Shown: positions 37,207 to 47,756 of the stretch, piece after piece | Position numbering within the stretch: position 1 is the stretch's first letter | Layout of the letters: each line of letters opens with the position of its first letter | NCBI GenBank assembly: GCA_963763095.1 | Contig: CAVXNR010000025.1 | Span: forward strand, 1 to 64,000 | Direction: 5' to 3' | Length of the DNA stretch: 64,000 nucleotides | DNA from: CAVUCH01 sp963763095 | GTDB lineage: Bacteria > Acidobacteriota > Vicinamibacteria > Vicinamibacterales > JAENWD01 | Position numbers and translations under genes: made by a program | Notes under the pieces: generated by a model | What the model was told of the DNA's origin: nothing | What the model saw: only the letters and a program-made list of their open reading frames with translations | Databases searched by the model: none

Positions 37207-38899
37207 ATGACCATCGCACACCCCGGGCCAGAGCCCGGCGGACCATCCCTCGAGATCGTGGCCCTCGGCGGCCTCGGCGAGTTCGGCCTGAACATGCTGG
37301 CCGTCTCGTGCGGCGAGACCACCATCGTCATCGATGCCGGCGGGATGTTCGCGGGGCCCGAGCTGCCGGGCGTCGACCGGATCGTGCAGGACCTGACGTA
37401 CCTGCAGGATCGCCGCGTCAGCGCGCTGGTGCTGACGCACGGGCACGAAGACCACATCGGGGGCGTGCCCTACCTGATGCCGCTGCTCGACGGGAAGATC
37501 TACGCCACGCCGCTCACGCTCGCGTTCATCGGACCGAAGCTCGAAGAGCACGGCATCGACGCCGCAGGATCGGTTCCAGGCGGTGAGCCCCGGCGACCGG
37601 GTGGCGGTAGGGCCGATCGAGATCGAGTTCATCCGCGTGACGCACAGCATGCCGGATTGCGTGGCGCTGGCCCTGCACACGCCGGCCGGCGTGATCGTCC
37701 ACACCGGCGACTTCAAGGTGGATCAGACGCCGCTCGACGGCGAACACTTCGACTTCCACCGGTTCGCCGCTCTCGGCGCGCAGGGAGTGCTGGCGCTGTT
37801 CGCCGACAGCACGAACATCGATCGCCGGGGGTGGACTGGATCGGAGATCGAGGTCATCGACGCGTTCGAGGAGATTTTCACCAGCGCGCCCGGGCGTCTG
37901 GTGGTCGCGGCGTTCGCATCGAGCATCTACCGGATGCAGATCCTCGTGCGGCTGGCGGCGCAGTTCGGCCGCAAGGTGGCGTTCGTCGGCCGCGGGATGA
38001 TCGAGAACTCGCAGACGGCGCAACGCCTCGGCTACCTCGAGATTCCTCCCGACGTCGTGGTGCGTGACAGCGATGTGGCGGCCGTGGCGCCGAAAAAGCT
38101 GCTGTGCATCGCCACCGGCTCGCAGGGTGAGTCGCAGGCGGCGCTCTCGCGCATTGCGGTCAACGATCACCGGCACGTGCGGATCGAGCCGGGGGACACC
38201 GTCGTGCTGTCGGCCCGCGCGATTCCCGGCAACGAGAAGGCGATCTCGCGCGTGATGAATCACGTTACGCGGCGCGGCGCCGATATAGTGACCGAGAGCA
38301 TGAAACACGTACACGTGTCGGGCCACGGCAGCGAGGAGGAGCTGAAGCTGATGCTCTCCCTCGTGCGGCCGCGGTACCTCGTGCCCGTTCACGGCGAATA
38401 CCGCCAGCTCGCCCACCACAAGCGGGTGGCCGAGCGGGTGACGGGCAACAGCGGCCACGAGGTCGAGGTGCTGCTGATCGAGAACGGCGACGTGCTGCGA
38501 TTCGACCGCGCTGGAGCCGGCGTCGTCGCGAAGGCACCGACGGGGCGGGTGCTGATCGACGGCTCGGGCGTGGGCGAGGTCGGTGACGAAGTGCTGCGCG
38601 ACCGCCGCCACCTGGCGGTGGACGGGCTGGCGCTGCCGATTGTGGCCATCAGCAAGGACGATGGCTCGCTTGCCAGCCCGCCCGAGATCATCACGCGCGG
38701 TTTCGTCACCGACCCGGGCGACGAGTCCTTGCTCGCGGACGGCGGACGGATGCTCGCCGAGATGATCGGTCGCATCCCCGTCGAGGAGCGGACCGATCCC
38801 GGGCTGCTGCGGGACAGGGTGCGGGACGAAGTGCGGCGCTTCCTGCGGAAGCGATCGGGGCGGCGCCCGCTGGTGCTGCCCGTCATCATGGAGATCTGA
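37207..38899 (+). CDS. rnj: Ribonuclease J, one frame break
   Basis: Metallo-beta-lactamase/beta-CASP nuclease with 5'-to-3' exo- and endoribonuclease activity in mRNA decay and rRNA maturation. VLTHGHEDHIGGVPYL is the zinc motif; VTHSMPDCVALAL, GDFKVDQTPLDG, FADSTNIDRRGWTGSE and the beta-CASP block MKHVHVSGHGSEEELKLML are characteristic of RNase J. The frame shifts near 37568, after the zinc motif; the total span gives about 563 residues, normal length. The TTG of ftsK starts immediately after its stop, as in the frequent rnj-ftsK pairing. Confidence 0.93.
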
Positions 38900-41210
38900 T
38901 TGGCCGGACCTTCCACGCTCACCCGTCGTGCCAGTGAGTTCCTGGGTGTAGCCCTCTTCGCGGCCGCCGTCCTCTGGATCGTGGCGCTCGTCACCTACGA
39001 GCCGAGCGATCCGGCCTGGTTCTTCAACACGGGCGCGACGCATCCCCCCGCGAATTTTGCCGGTCTCGTCGGCGCCTTCGTCGCGGAGGCGTCGTTCCAG
39101 GTGGTCGGCTACGCGTCGTACCTGATTCCGGCGGCGCTCGTCGTGCTCGGCTGGCATTACTTCTGGTGCCGCCCGCTCGACGCGATCTACACGAAGTTCG
39201 TCGGTACGGCGCTGCTCTTCACCAGTCTGAGCGGGCTGCTCGCGCTCGCGGTCGGGAACCTCGAGATCGACGGACACGCCTTTCGCGCGGGCGGCTCTGT
39301 GGGCCAGCTGATTTCGACCTTCTCGGCGGGATATCTCAACCGCGCCGGCGCGCTCATCGTGCTGCTCACGCTGCTCTTCATGTCGGTCATCCTCGCCACG
39401 CAGCTCTCGTTCGGCCGGATGTTCGCGTTTGCGTTCCAGGGGCTGCTTGCGGGGTGGCGACAGCTGCTGGCCAGCCTGCGCGAGTGGCGCGAGAACCGCC
39501 GCCGGGACAAGCAGCGGCAGGAAGTGATCGCGAAGCACGCGAAGAAGAGCGGCGTGAAGCCGGAGGACCTCCAGGCCGAGCGTCCCGTGCTCACGCCCAG
39601 GCCGCAGCGCGAAGCCGCTCGTGCCAAGCCGGTTCCCGAACCCGTCCGGGTGGCGCCCCCGCCGCGGGAGCGGGAGCGCGCGCGCGTGGTGACGCCGCCC
39701 CTGCCGCTGAACGACAGTGATGGCGCCGCGTCGCGCGCGCCGATCGAGCGGAAGCTGGGCGGCTTCACGCTGCCTCCGCTCGCGCTGCTCGATGCGCCGC
39801 GCACCGAACGCAAGGTCGACGAGCGGGAGCTGATGGAAGGGGCCCGGCACCTCGAGGAGAAATGCCGCGAGTTCTCTGTCGAAGGCGCCGTCGTGCAGAT
39901 TCACCCCGGCCCGGTGGTGACCACGTACGAGTTCAAGCCCGACGCCGGCGTGAAGTACAGCAAGATCACCGGCCTCGCCGACGATCTCTGCCTCGCGATG
40001 CAGGCCGAATCCGTGCTGATCGATCGCCTGCCCGGCAAGTCCACGGTCGGCATCCAGATTCCCGAACGTCAACCGCGAGACGATCTCGCTGCGGGAGCTC
40101 CTCGAGTCCGAGCCGTACGTGCGGTCGGCATCCAAGCTTTCGCTGGCGCTCGGCAAGACGATCCACGGCGAGCCGTTCATCGCCGATCTGGCGGTCATGC
40201 CCCACCTGCTCATCGCCGGATCGACCGGCACGGGCAAGTCGGTCGGGCTGAACGGCATGCTCACGAGCGTGCTCTACCGCGCCACGCCGGATGATGTCCG
40301 GCTGATCATGATCGACCCGAAACGCCTCGAGCTCGGGATGTACGAAGACATCCCGCACCTGCTCACGCCCGTGGTCGTGGACCCGAAGCAGGCGTCGAAC
40401 GCGCTGCGGTGGGCCGTCCGCGAGATGGAAGAGCGCTACAAGACGCTGGCGTCCGAAGGCGTGCGGAACATCGAGCAGTACAACCGCAACATGCGGATCC
40501 TGATCGATCAGAAGGAGCCCGGGAAGAACGGCGAGCCGGCGAAGACGCTGCCGTTCATCATCGTGGTGATCGACGAGCTGGCCGACTTGATGATGGTGGC
40601 GGGCAACGAGGTGGAAGAATCGATCTGCCGGCTGGCCCAGATGGCGCGTGCGGTCGGCATTCACCTCATCCTCGCGACGCAGCGCCCGTCGGTGGACGTC
40701 ATCACCGGCCTCATCAAGGCGAACCTGCCGGCGCGGATCGCGTTCCGCGTGTCGTCGAAGATCGATTCGCGCACGGTGCTCGACGGCAACGGCGCCGAAC
40801 AGTTGCTCGGCAAGGGAGACCTCCTCTACCTGCCGCCCGCATCGTCCCGGTACGTGCGCCTGCACGGGCCCTACATCTCGGAACAGGAGAGCGCGCGGCT
40901 CGCCAGCTTCCTCCGCAAGCAGGGCAAGCCGGTCTACGACGAGACGATCACGACGGAAGAGAAGGCGGTGGACGCGATCGAGCTGGAGAAGGACGACCTG
41001 TACGACGAGGCGTCGCGCATAATCGTGCAGAGCGGACAGGCGTCGATCTCGTACCTGCAGCGCCGCCTGCGGATCGGGTTCAGCCGCGCCGCGCGGCTCG
41101 TGGACATGATGGAGGCCGAGGGCCTCGTGTCACCGGGCGCCGGCGGCAAACCTCGCGAGGTGCTCGTGGACAAGCACTACTTCGATGAAGTGGACGCACA
41201 GCTTCGATGA
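38900..41210 (+). CDS. ftsK: FtsK/SpoIIIE DNA translocase, one frame break
   Basis: Septal DNA pump that clears chromosome termini and activates XerCD recombination. Four N-terminal membrane helices (about 12-34, 58-78, 95-118, 140-165), a basic/Pro-rich linker, then alpha/beta motor with GSTGTGKSVGLNGML (Walker A) and PFIIVVIDELADLM (Walker B), and a C-terminal gamma winged helix (ISYLQRRLRIGFSRAARLVD) for KOPS recognition. An extra base in IP(E)-NVNRETISLREL near 40067 shifts the frame; total about 770 residues. TTG start directly after the RNase J stop. The stop overlaps the next ATG. Confidence 0.94.
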
Positions 41211-43126
41211 GCCCCTGGGAGACTCGGATGCGCCTGTCCTTGCGACTTGCGGTCGCCGTCCTTGCCTGCGCCGCGGCGGCACCGCTCGCCTCGGCCGCGA
41301 CGCCGCGCGCGATGTACTTGCGAGCGCAGGAGCGTGAGGACGCGGTGCGTCCGGCGCTCGCGGCGCCCCACGTCACGACAGCCACGTTGGCGGAGACGCG
41401 GCGAGTCATCAAGGCGTACGAACGGATTGTGGCCGCTCACCCGGCGAGTGGATACACGGACAACGCCCTGTGGCAGGCCGCCAAACTGGCGGCGGACCTG
41501 TGGGCGGAGACGGGAAACGACGCGGACCGCATTGTGGCGGTCGGGCTGTACAAGCGGCTGATAGCGGGATACCCGGCCAGCTCGCTGGTCGCGGGGGCAC
41601 GTCCGGAGCTGGCCCGGCTGCAGCGGGCGAAGGCTGCGCCCAGGAATGCGGCCCGGGAGGATCGGGTGATAGCCGTGCCGCCGCCCGCGACGCTGCGGGT
41701 GCGCGACGTTCGCCGCCGCCGGCTGCCGCCGGCGCGCCAGCCGCTGGCGCCCGCGTCGTCGCCGGATCCTGCGCGAGCGCGCGACGGTCCCTGGCGATCG
41801 GGCCACCATCCGGGACATCAAGCGCGTGACGCTGCCCGGCGCCAATGCGGGTGATGATCGAGCTGGATCGCGAGGTGACATACCGCGAGGAGCGCATCGG
41901 CAATCCCGACCGGGTATTCCTCGACCTGCGTGGCACCGAACCGCGGGCGGGCCTGCGCGCGACGCAGACGTTCAGCGACGGGGCGGTGCGGCAGATCCGC
42001 GTGGGGCAGCGCGCCGACAGCAGCACGCGCGTCGTGCTGGAAGTCGACGGGAAGACGCGGCACTCCGTGTTCGCCCTCTACGATCCCTACCGGCTCGTGA
42101 TCGATTGTGAGTTGCCGGGTGACACCGCGGGCCCGGCGCAGGCGTCCGCCGCGCCCGAGCCGCTGCCCCTGGTGACGCCGCAGGTGCCGATGGCCAACCC
42201 GGCGCCGACTGCCGACACGAGGCCGACGGCCACCGCGGGTAAGTCTGTCGGCACTCTGCCGCCCGCACGACCACGGGCGTCGGGCAAGGCAGCATCGACC
42301 CGGCCGCGCAGACACGCCGCTGGCGACGCGGAGCACCGAGGACATCACCGAGGCGGTTGCGGGAGCGCCGACGCTCGGCGGGACGCCTTCGGTCAATCTC
42401 GAAGGCGGCTTTTCACTGTCACGTCAGCTGGGGCTCGGGATTGCGCGGGTCGTCATCGATCCGGGCCACGGCGGGCATGACCCTGGCGCCCGGGCGAAGG
42501 GACTGACCGAGGCAGACGTCGTCCTGGACGTGGCGCTCAGGCTCGAGCAGCTGCTGCTGAAGCAACCCGGGGTCGAGGTCATGCTCACCCGCCGGACCGA
42601 CGTCTTCATCCCGCTCGAGGAGCGAACGGAGCTTGCCAACCGCGAAGACGCGGATCTGTTCCTCTCCATCCACGCCAACGCACACCGGAGCGCGAAGGCG
42701 CGAGGCGTGGAGACCTACTTCCTGAACTTCGCGTCCAACCCCGACGCGCAGGCGGTAGCGGCGCGCGAGAACGCCGCGTCGGGCCGGACGATGCACAGCC
42801 TGCCCGACATCGTCAGGGCCATCACGCTGAACAACAAGCTGGACGAATCGCGCGACTTCGCGACGCTGGTGCAGCGCGCGATGATCGATCGGCTGCGGGC
42901 ACACGACGTCCGGGACCTCGGCGTCAAGCAGGCCCCGTTCGTGGTCCTCATCGGTGCGGGGATGCCAAGCGTGCTCGCGGAAATCTCGTTCGTCACCAAC
43001 CCGCAGGAAGGCAGGCTGCTCAAGGCGAATGCCTACCGGCAGCGGATCGCGGAGGCGCTGTTCGACGGCATCGCGCAGTATCAGCGCGCGCTGAAGAACG
43101 TGCGCACGGTGGCTAATCAGAACTAG
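41207..43126 (+). CDS. N-acetylmuramoyl-L-alanine amidase with AMIN domain, frame breaks
   Basis: A periplasmic cell-wall hydrolase that splits septal peptidoglycan. A signal peptide (RLSLRLAVAVLACAAAAPLA), a helical TPR-like segment (DNALWQAAKLAADLWAE), an AMIN peptidoglycan/septum-targeting domain (IRDIKRVTLPGA, VFLDLRGTEP, YRLVIDC) and a C-terminal Amidase_3 domain with DPGHGGHDPGA, SIHANAH and EISFVTN (zinc ligands and catalytic Glu) follow in order. Breaks occur between about 41690 and 41800, near 41845 and near 42310. ATG 41207 overlaps the ftsK stop; ATG 41228 is an alternative. Pairing with ftsK fits a division role. Confidence 0.88.
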
Positions 43127-43240
43127 GCGGTGGGCGGTGGGCGACATGGCCGCCGGGACTGAAGTCCCGGCTCCACAACAGCGCATCCCGGCTCCACAAC
43201 AGAGCATCCGGCTTCACAGCACACCGACAGCGATCAACGA
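43124..43240. repeat. GGCGGTG heptamers at a stop codon, then REP-like family B elements
   Basis: The amidase stop TAG begins TAGGCGGTGGGCGGTGGGC (43124-43142). A full family B palindrome CCGCCGGGACTGAAGTCCCGG plus GGCTCCACA follows at 43150-43177, then two partial tails (CCCGGCTCCACAACAG, CCGGCTTCACAGC). The region separates convergent genes. Confidence 0.8.
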
Positions 43241-43245
43241 CCGGA

Positions 43246-43536
43246 TCAGAGTGAGTGGACGGCTGGAGGCTGGGGGGCGGGCGCCGGACGTACTGGCGGC
43301 TCGAGACGGAGGCGGATCTGATCGCCGGCTTCCCCGTCGCGCCGGGCGCGCGCGCTGCGCAGGCGCACCCAGATGAAGATCCCGCCGACCACCAGGCCCA
43401 TCAGCAGCGACAGCACGAGGATGATCCCCGTCAGCCCGAGCGCCTGCCCGATGATCTGCCCCAGGCCAAGCTCCTGCGCGGGCTCACCAACGACGCGGAC
43501 CATGACGGGTTGAACCGGTGGCTGCACGGGATCCAT
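43246..43536 (-). CDS. Small single-pass membrane protein, unknown function
   Basis: 96 residues: a polar start (MDPVQPPVQPVMVRV), one strong transmembrane helix (IIGQALGLTGIILVLSLLMG, continuing to about residue 56), a basic stretch (RLRSARARRD) and a Pro-rich cytoplasmic tail. The positive-inside rule places the C-terminus in the cytoplasm. It lies 28 bp downstream of pepA on the same strand. No family recognised. Confidence 0.55.
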   Translation of the reverse strand: MDPVQPPVQPVMVRVVGEPAQELGLGQIIGQALGLTGIILVLSLLMGLVVGGIFIWVRLRSARARRDGEAGDQIRLRLEPPVRPAPAPQPPAVHSL

Positions 43537-43563
43537 TGTACACACCGGCTTCGGTCCGTCGGC

Positions 43564-45100
43564 TCACCCTTTCGCAGGCGCAGCCTGGCTCATGGCGACT
43601 TCGACCAGCGTCCGGACTGCCGTGCCGGTCGCACCCTTCGACTGCCAGGGCTTCGCGTCATCTACCCAGACGGTGCCCGCGATATCGAGGTGCGCCCAGG
43701 GCAGGTCGCCAGCAAACTGCTTCAGGAACAGCGCGGCGGTAACCGCCCCGGCGGCGCGCCCGCCCGTATTCGACATGTCGGCCGATTCGCTCTTCAGCTG
43801 ATCGAAGTACTCATCATCCACCGGCATCGGCCACGCGCGCTCCGCGGCGCGGTCGGCGGCGCTCCGGACCGTGTTGACCCAATCGTCGGGCCTGCCGAAG
43901 AGCCCGCTGGCCCAGCGCCCCAGCGCCACCACGCACGCGCCCGTGAGCGTGGCCACATCAATCAGGTGTGTGGCGCCCAGCTGTTGCGCGTACCAGAGGC
44001 CGTCACCGAGCACGAGCCGTCCTTCTGCATCGGTGTTCAGCACCTCGACCGTCTTGCCGCTGGCGCTCCGGAGCACGTCGCCCGGCTTGATCGCCCGCCC
44101 GCCCGGCATGTTCTCCGTCGAAGGCACGATGCCGATCGCGCGCACCGGGACGCTCCAGGCGTGAGAGCGCGCGCATGGCGCCGATCACGGCGGCGCCGCC
44201 TCCCATGTCCACCTTCATGCGGTCCATGCCGTCCGCGGGCTTGATGGAGATGCCGCCCGTGTCGAACGTGATGCCCTTCCCCACGAAACCGAGAGTGACG
44301 TCCGCGCGGGCGCCCGGCGGATCGTGCCGGAGCACGATCAACCGCGGCGGCTCGGCGCTGCCTTGCGCGACGCCGAGCAGGAGTCCCATGCCGAGCTCCG
44401 CGATGCGCTCCTGGTCCAGGATGTCAACGGCGAGGCCGGTCCCCTGCGCGAGCGCGGCCGCCCGCTCGGCGAAGACGCGTGGCGTGAGGACATTCGAGGG
44501 CTCGTTGGCGAGAAGGCGCGCATCGTTGGCACACTCGCCGAGCACCCGCCCCCGGTCCGCGGCGGCCTGCAGAGCACTGGAATCACCCCCGGCCACGACG
44601 ACGATGTGAGCGCCGTCGAGCGGGCGCGGCGCGGGCTCACCGGTCTTGCGTACCGCTGACTCGAACTGCCCCAGCACCAGACCCTCGGCCGTGGACTGAA
44701 TGACCCGTTCCATGTTCGCCGCACCAGGCGCGGTGGCGGGCAGTCGGCGCAGCACGATCGCAAGGCCGGTGACGCGCCGCTGGCGAGCGAGCAGCGCCGC
44801 GGCCGAGCCCAGGCGGCACGCGGTCTCGTGTGTGAAGCGCGCGGCCGACCCTGCGCCGATGAACAACACGCGCGCCGCACCCCACCCATCGTGCAGCGGC
44901 GCGATCAGCGTCTCGAACGGCTTTCCGGTCAGCTCGAGCGACATGGATGCGCGCGACCACTCGCCACCGGTCGCTGCATCCAACCCGTTCACACCCTGCC
45001 GATCGTCACTCTCGAAGACCGGCACGACGAGCAGCCCGGTCGCGACCCGTCTGGGGTCGCCAGTGATGATGTCGATCGTCCCGCTTGTAAACCCGGCCAT
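43564..45100 (-). CDS. pepA: Leucyl aminopeptidase (M17), one frame break
   Basis: Di-metal hexameric exopeptidase removing N-terminal residues. The N-terminal macro-like domain is followed by the catalytic domain with FVGKGITFDTGGISIKP (Lys and Asp ligands), MKVDMGGGAAVIGAM, the signature NTDAEGRLVLGDG and DVATLTGACVVALG. The frame shifts near 44150 between VDMGGG and the NTDAEGRL block; total about 511 residues, normal. The ATG at 45100 is preferred over an upstream TTG; an AATAAT box ends 6 bp before it, suggesting a leaderless mRNA. It is divergent from the PKD-like gene. Confidence 0.93.
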
Positions 45101-45214
45101 CCCGACATTATTGCGCAACCGCGTGAGACGAGTCCGATCGTGGTCCGACCGGGATTGCCGCCACGTGATGGCGCAAGTAGAATGGGCCTTCGCCCCTGAT
45201 CCAGGAAATTCACA

Positions 45215-45700
45215 ATGCCCGTGCGAACCCGATCCGGACGTTCGTTCCTGCTGCAGATAGGCGCCGGCTGCATGGCTGCCGCAGTCTCACTGGCCGCGGC
45301 TGACGCGCAGCAGGACTCGAAGGACGGCAAAGACTCGAAGGACGTCAAGAAGCCGTCGGTGGCAATTCGCGTGGCGCCCCCTATCTCCTTCTCGCCTGCG
45401 CGTGTCGTCATTACCGCGGAGCTGCGCGGCGGAGCAGTGGACGATCCCGAGCTGTACTGTCCGGAAATCGAGTGGGACTGGGGCGACGGCACCAAGTCGG
45501 AAGCCACCGAGAACTGCGAGCCCTACGAAGCCGGGAAGAGCACGATCAAGCGGCGCTGGACCACGACGCACACGTTCGAGACGCAGGGCATGTACCGCGT
45601 CCAGCTGCGCCTGAAGCGAGGGCCCAGGACCATCGCGTCAGGCAACAACACGGTGCAGGTCAAGCCGGGAGTGCGGGACCTGAGTAACAATCCGTACTGA
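45215..45700 (+). CDS. Exported PKD-like domain protein
   Basis: 161 residues with a signal peptide (SFLLQIGAGCMAAAVSLAAA), a Lys/Asp-rich linker of DSKDGKDSKD repeats and one Ig-like PKD domain containing the hallmark EWDWGDGTKSE and a THTFETQGMYRVQLR strand. Two Cys could form a disulfide across the domain. PKD domains mediate protein or glycan binding; nothing indicates an enzyme. AGGAAA precedes ATG 45215. It ends just before the hairpin-forming array shared with the convergent bactofilin-like gene. Confidence 0.75.
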   Translation: MPVRTRSGRSFLLQIGAGCMAAAVSLAAADAQQDSKDGKDSKDVKKPSVAIRVAPPISFSPARVVITAELRGGAVDDPELYCPEIEWDWGDGTKSEATENCEPYEAGKSTIKRRWTTTHTFETQGMYRVQLRLKRGPRTIASGNNTVQVKPGVRDLSNNPY

Positions 45701-45705
45701 CAGGC

Positions 45706-45793
45706 AACAATGCACAATGCACAATGCAGAATGCACAATGGAAGACGCGATTCACGCGTGTTTCATGTGCATTGTGCATTGTGCATTTTCAGT
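45706..45793. terminator. Heptamer-built hairpin between convergent genes
   Basis: CAATGCA/ATGCACA units (45710-45743) and their inverse TGTGCAT units (45769-45788) flank an inner ACGCG-ATTCA-CGCGT stem. The whole 80-bp block folds on itself nearly end to end and is flanked by CAATG and TTTTC. It sits exactly between convergent stops at 45700 and 45795, so a bidirectional terminator is the simplest role. The unit is the same as at 5637-5818. Confidence 0.75.
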
Positions 45794-45794
45794 C

Positions 45795-47192
45795 TCACTC
45801 GAGCACCACCCTCTCAGCCGGTAGCGGCGGTGGCACGGGCGGCGGCACGACGTCGAGCGGTGGCGCCGACGGGCCGCGGGTGCCGAAACGGGTCAGCAGC
45901 AGTGCACCGAGGCCGACGGTCCAGGCGACGTATTCGAGAAACAGCGCAATCATCCAGAGAGCGAACGCGAGCGGTGCGATCGGTCCGGGGATGAGCCACA
46001 CGATCCTCGTGACGATCGCGCCGGCTGTGATGACGGCGACCCCCACCATGGTCGCGACCAGCGGTCCCTTGTAGGGGCCGACCGCCCATTCGCCCACTCG
46101 CCGCGCCACCCCGGTGAATCCCATCAGCACGCCGAACAGCAGCGCGACGAGCGCGAACGGGACGAGCAACAAGAGCGGGATTCCTACGATCGAGATCGCG
46201 AGGAACACCACGGTCAGCACGAGCACGGGGACGAACAGCACCTGCGCGAGCAGGCCGACGAACCCACTTACCCAGGGATCCGCGGCCACGCGCCGCGAGA
46301 TGCGCTCGGTGGGCCCAGACGCGACCACCGCGACGATCAGGGCCAGCAGCATGACCAGGCCGATCCTGAGCAGCGTCGCCAGCAGGCTGAACCAGCCCGA
46401 GAACATCTCTCGGCCGAACCAGGGCTGCCAGTGACCGCCCGCGTAGTGCCACGGCCCGCCACCGAGCCTCACCTCGTTGACGTCGCCGCGCACCTCGGCC
46501 CCGCGTTCCTGAGTGATGCGTCCGCCAACGCTCGTCACCGATCCGCGGACTACCGCACGCGGGCCTAGCCTCACGCTGCCAAGAACGGCCACCACGTCGT
46601 CGTCGACGTAGCCGCGGACATCCACGTCGCCGCCGATGGCGACCACCGCATCGGTCACCCGCTCGTCCTCATCCACCTCGAGGCTGCCAAAGACGTTTAC
46701 CTTGGCGCCGCTCTTTCGCCTCCACTCGCGGTCGGGCGCCGGAGGTGTAGGCGCGCTCGGAGCCTCGGGGGGCTGGGCGGCATCTGGCGTCGCGGCCGCC
46801 TCGGGCGCGGCAGGCGCGCTCGGCGCGGCTGGTGCTGCCGGAGGCGCGAACGCCGCGCGGAGTGCATCCGCTGACGCGTAGGACAGCTGAATGACAACGT
46901 CTGCGTCACCTCCCAGCGCGTCGCGCAGCTCGCGCCCGCTGACCGGCGTGCCATCGAGCGCGATGGCGCCATTGCTGATCTCGATCGTCCTGCCCTCGCC
47001 CTGACGGGGCGTGAGCACGAGACCGTCCCGAATCACGAGCACGCGAAAGCGGTCGAGCGTCTGCGCCCGCGTGACGGGAGAAACGTCCGCCGCGGCGCCC
47101 GCGGGCGTGGGCGACTGCGCCGCCAACGCGGACGCCGGCGTGCAGGCACCCACGATGACCAGCAGCAGCATGTACCGAACAAAGGCTCTCAT
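45795..47192 (-). CDS. Bactofilin-like polymer domain fused to a polytopic membrane region
   Basis: A signal peptide (MRAFVRYMLLLVIVGACTP), an Ala/Pro-rich linker, then a right-handed beta-helix of bactofilin type (VNVFGSLEVDEDERV, VVAIGGDVDVRGYVDDDVV, AVVRGSVTSVGGRITQERGA) and four or five C-terminal transmembrane helices (LLRIGLVMLLALIVAVVA, VPVLVLTVVFLAISIVGIPL). 465 residues, clean frame. In an operon with an ECF sigma factor and a putative anti-sigma factor, it is a candidate scaffold or output protein of that envelope response. Possible Cys-based lipidation (GAC) is not certain. Confidence 0.8.
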   Translation of the reverse strand: MRAFVRYMLLLVIVGACTPASALAAQSPTPAGAAADVSPVTRAQTLDRFRVLVIRDGLVLTPRQGEGRTIEISNGAIALDGTPVSGRELRDALGGDADVVIQLSYASADALRAAFAPPAAPAAPSAPAAPEAAATPDAAQPPEAPSAPTPPAPDREWRRKSGAKVNVFGSLEVDEDERVTDAVVAIGGDVDVRGYVDDDVVAVLGSVRLGPRAVVRGSVTSVGGRITQERGAEVRGDVNEVRLGGGPWHYAGGHWQPWFGREMFSGWFSLLATLLRIGLVMLLALIVAVVASGPTERISRRVAADPWVSGFVGLLAQVLFVPVLVLTVVFLAISIVGIPLLLLVPFALVALLFGVLMGFTGVARRVGEWAVGPYKGPLVATMVGVAVITAGAIVTRIVWLIPGPIAPLAFALWMIALFLEYVAWTVGLGALLLTRFGTRGPSAPPLDVVPPPVPPPLPAERVVLE

Positions 47193-47196
47193 GGCC

Positions 47197-47700
47197 TCAA
47201 CTCCTCTCAGCCGGCAAGTAACGATTCAGCGCAAGCAGCGCCATCGATGCGACGAGCAGCGTGACGGTCAGCGCAACGCTGCCGATCGGACTGTTGGCAA
47301 CCTGACCGAGGGCGCCGCCCGACCGGGCGAGCAGCGTCCAGATTGAAACACCCGCGTTCAGCCAATCCGTCAGCAACACGCATCCGCGGGCGATCCACGA
47401 GACGATTCGGGGCGCGCCGAAGACAAACAGCGCAAGGACGACCCCCACGGGCATGAGCGTCATGCCCAGCGCCGCAGCAACGACGCCAGCGGCCACCATC
47501 CGCTCGGAGACGGTCGATGACGGCGCCGGCGGCCGCACCTCCGCGGTGCGCATGAGCCGCTCACTCAGCGCGACGGTGGGCATGCGCCGAGGCAGCGCCG
47601 CGAACGCGTCACGCAGCGCGACATCGGCGCGGTCACCGTTCTCGGCCTGTTCCGCCGCGAAGAAACGGGTCAGCGCCTCTTCGGACTCCCGCTCTGTCAC
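47197..47700 (-). CDS. Putative membrane anti-sigma factor
   Basis: 167 residues: an acidic N-terminal helix (EEALTRFFAAEQAENGDR) of the kind that binds sigma factors, a middle with LPRRMPTVALSERLMR, then three hydrophobic segments (about 68-95, 100-125, 140-160). No ZAS zinc motif is present. The assignment rests on position, 56 bp after an ECF sigma gene and 4 bp before the bactofilin-like gene, plus overall architecture. Confidence 0.6.
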   Translation of the reverse strand: MTERESEEALTRFFAAEQAENGDRADVALRDAFAALPRRMPTVALSERLMRTAEVRPPAPSSTVSERMVAAGVVAAALGMTLMPVGVVLALFVFGAPRIVSWIARGCVLLTDWLNAGVSIWTLLARSGGALGQVANSPIGSVALTVTLLVASMALLALNRYLPAERS

Positions 47701-47756
47701 CTCAAAACCTGCGAAATCATGGGTAATGAGTCCTGGTCTATTCCGTCCAGTTCACC

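Noticed and set aside
37526..40264. Very long minus-strand ORF (over 900 codons) opposite the RNase J and ftsK genes
   Set aside because: It has low-complexity Arg/His/Ala composition, no domain, and lies entirely antisense to clear RNase J and FtsK sequence; it is an effect of high GC at third codon positions.
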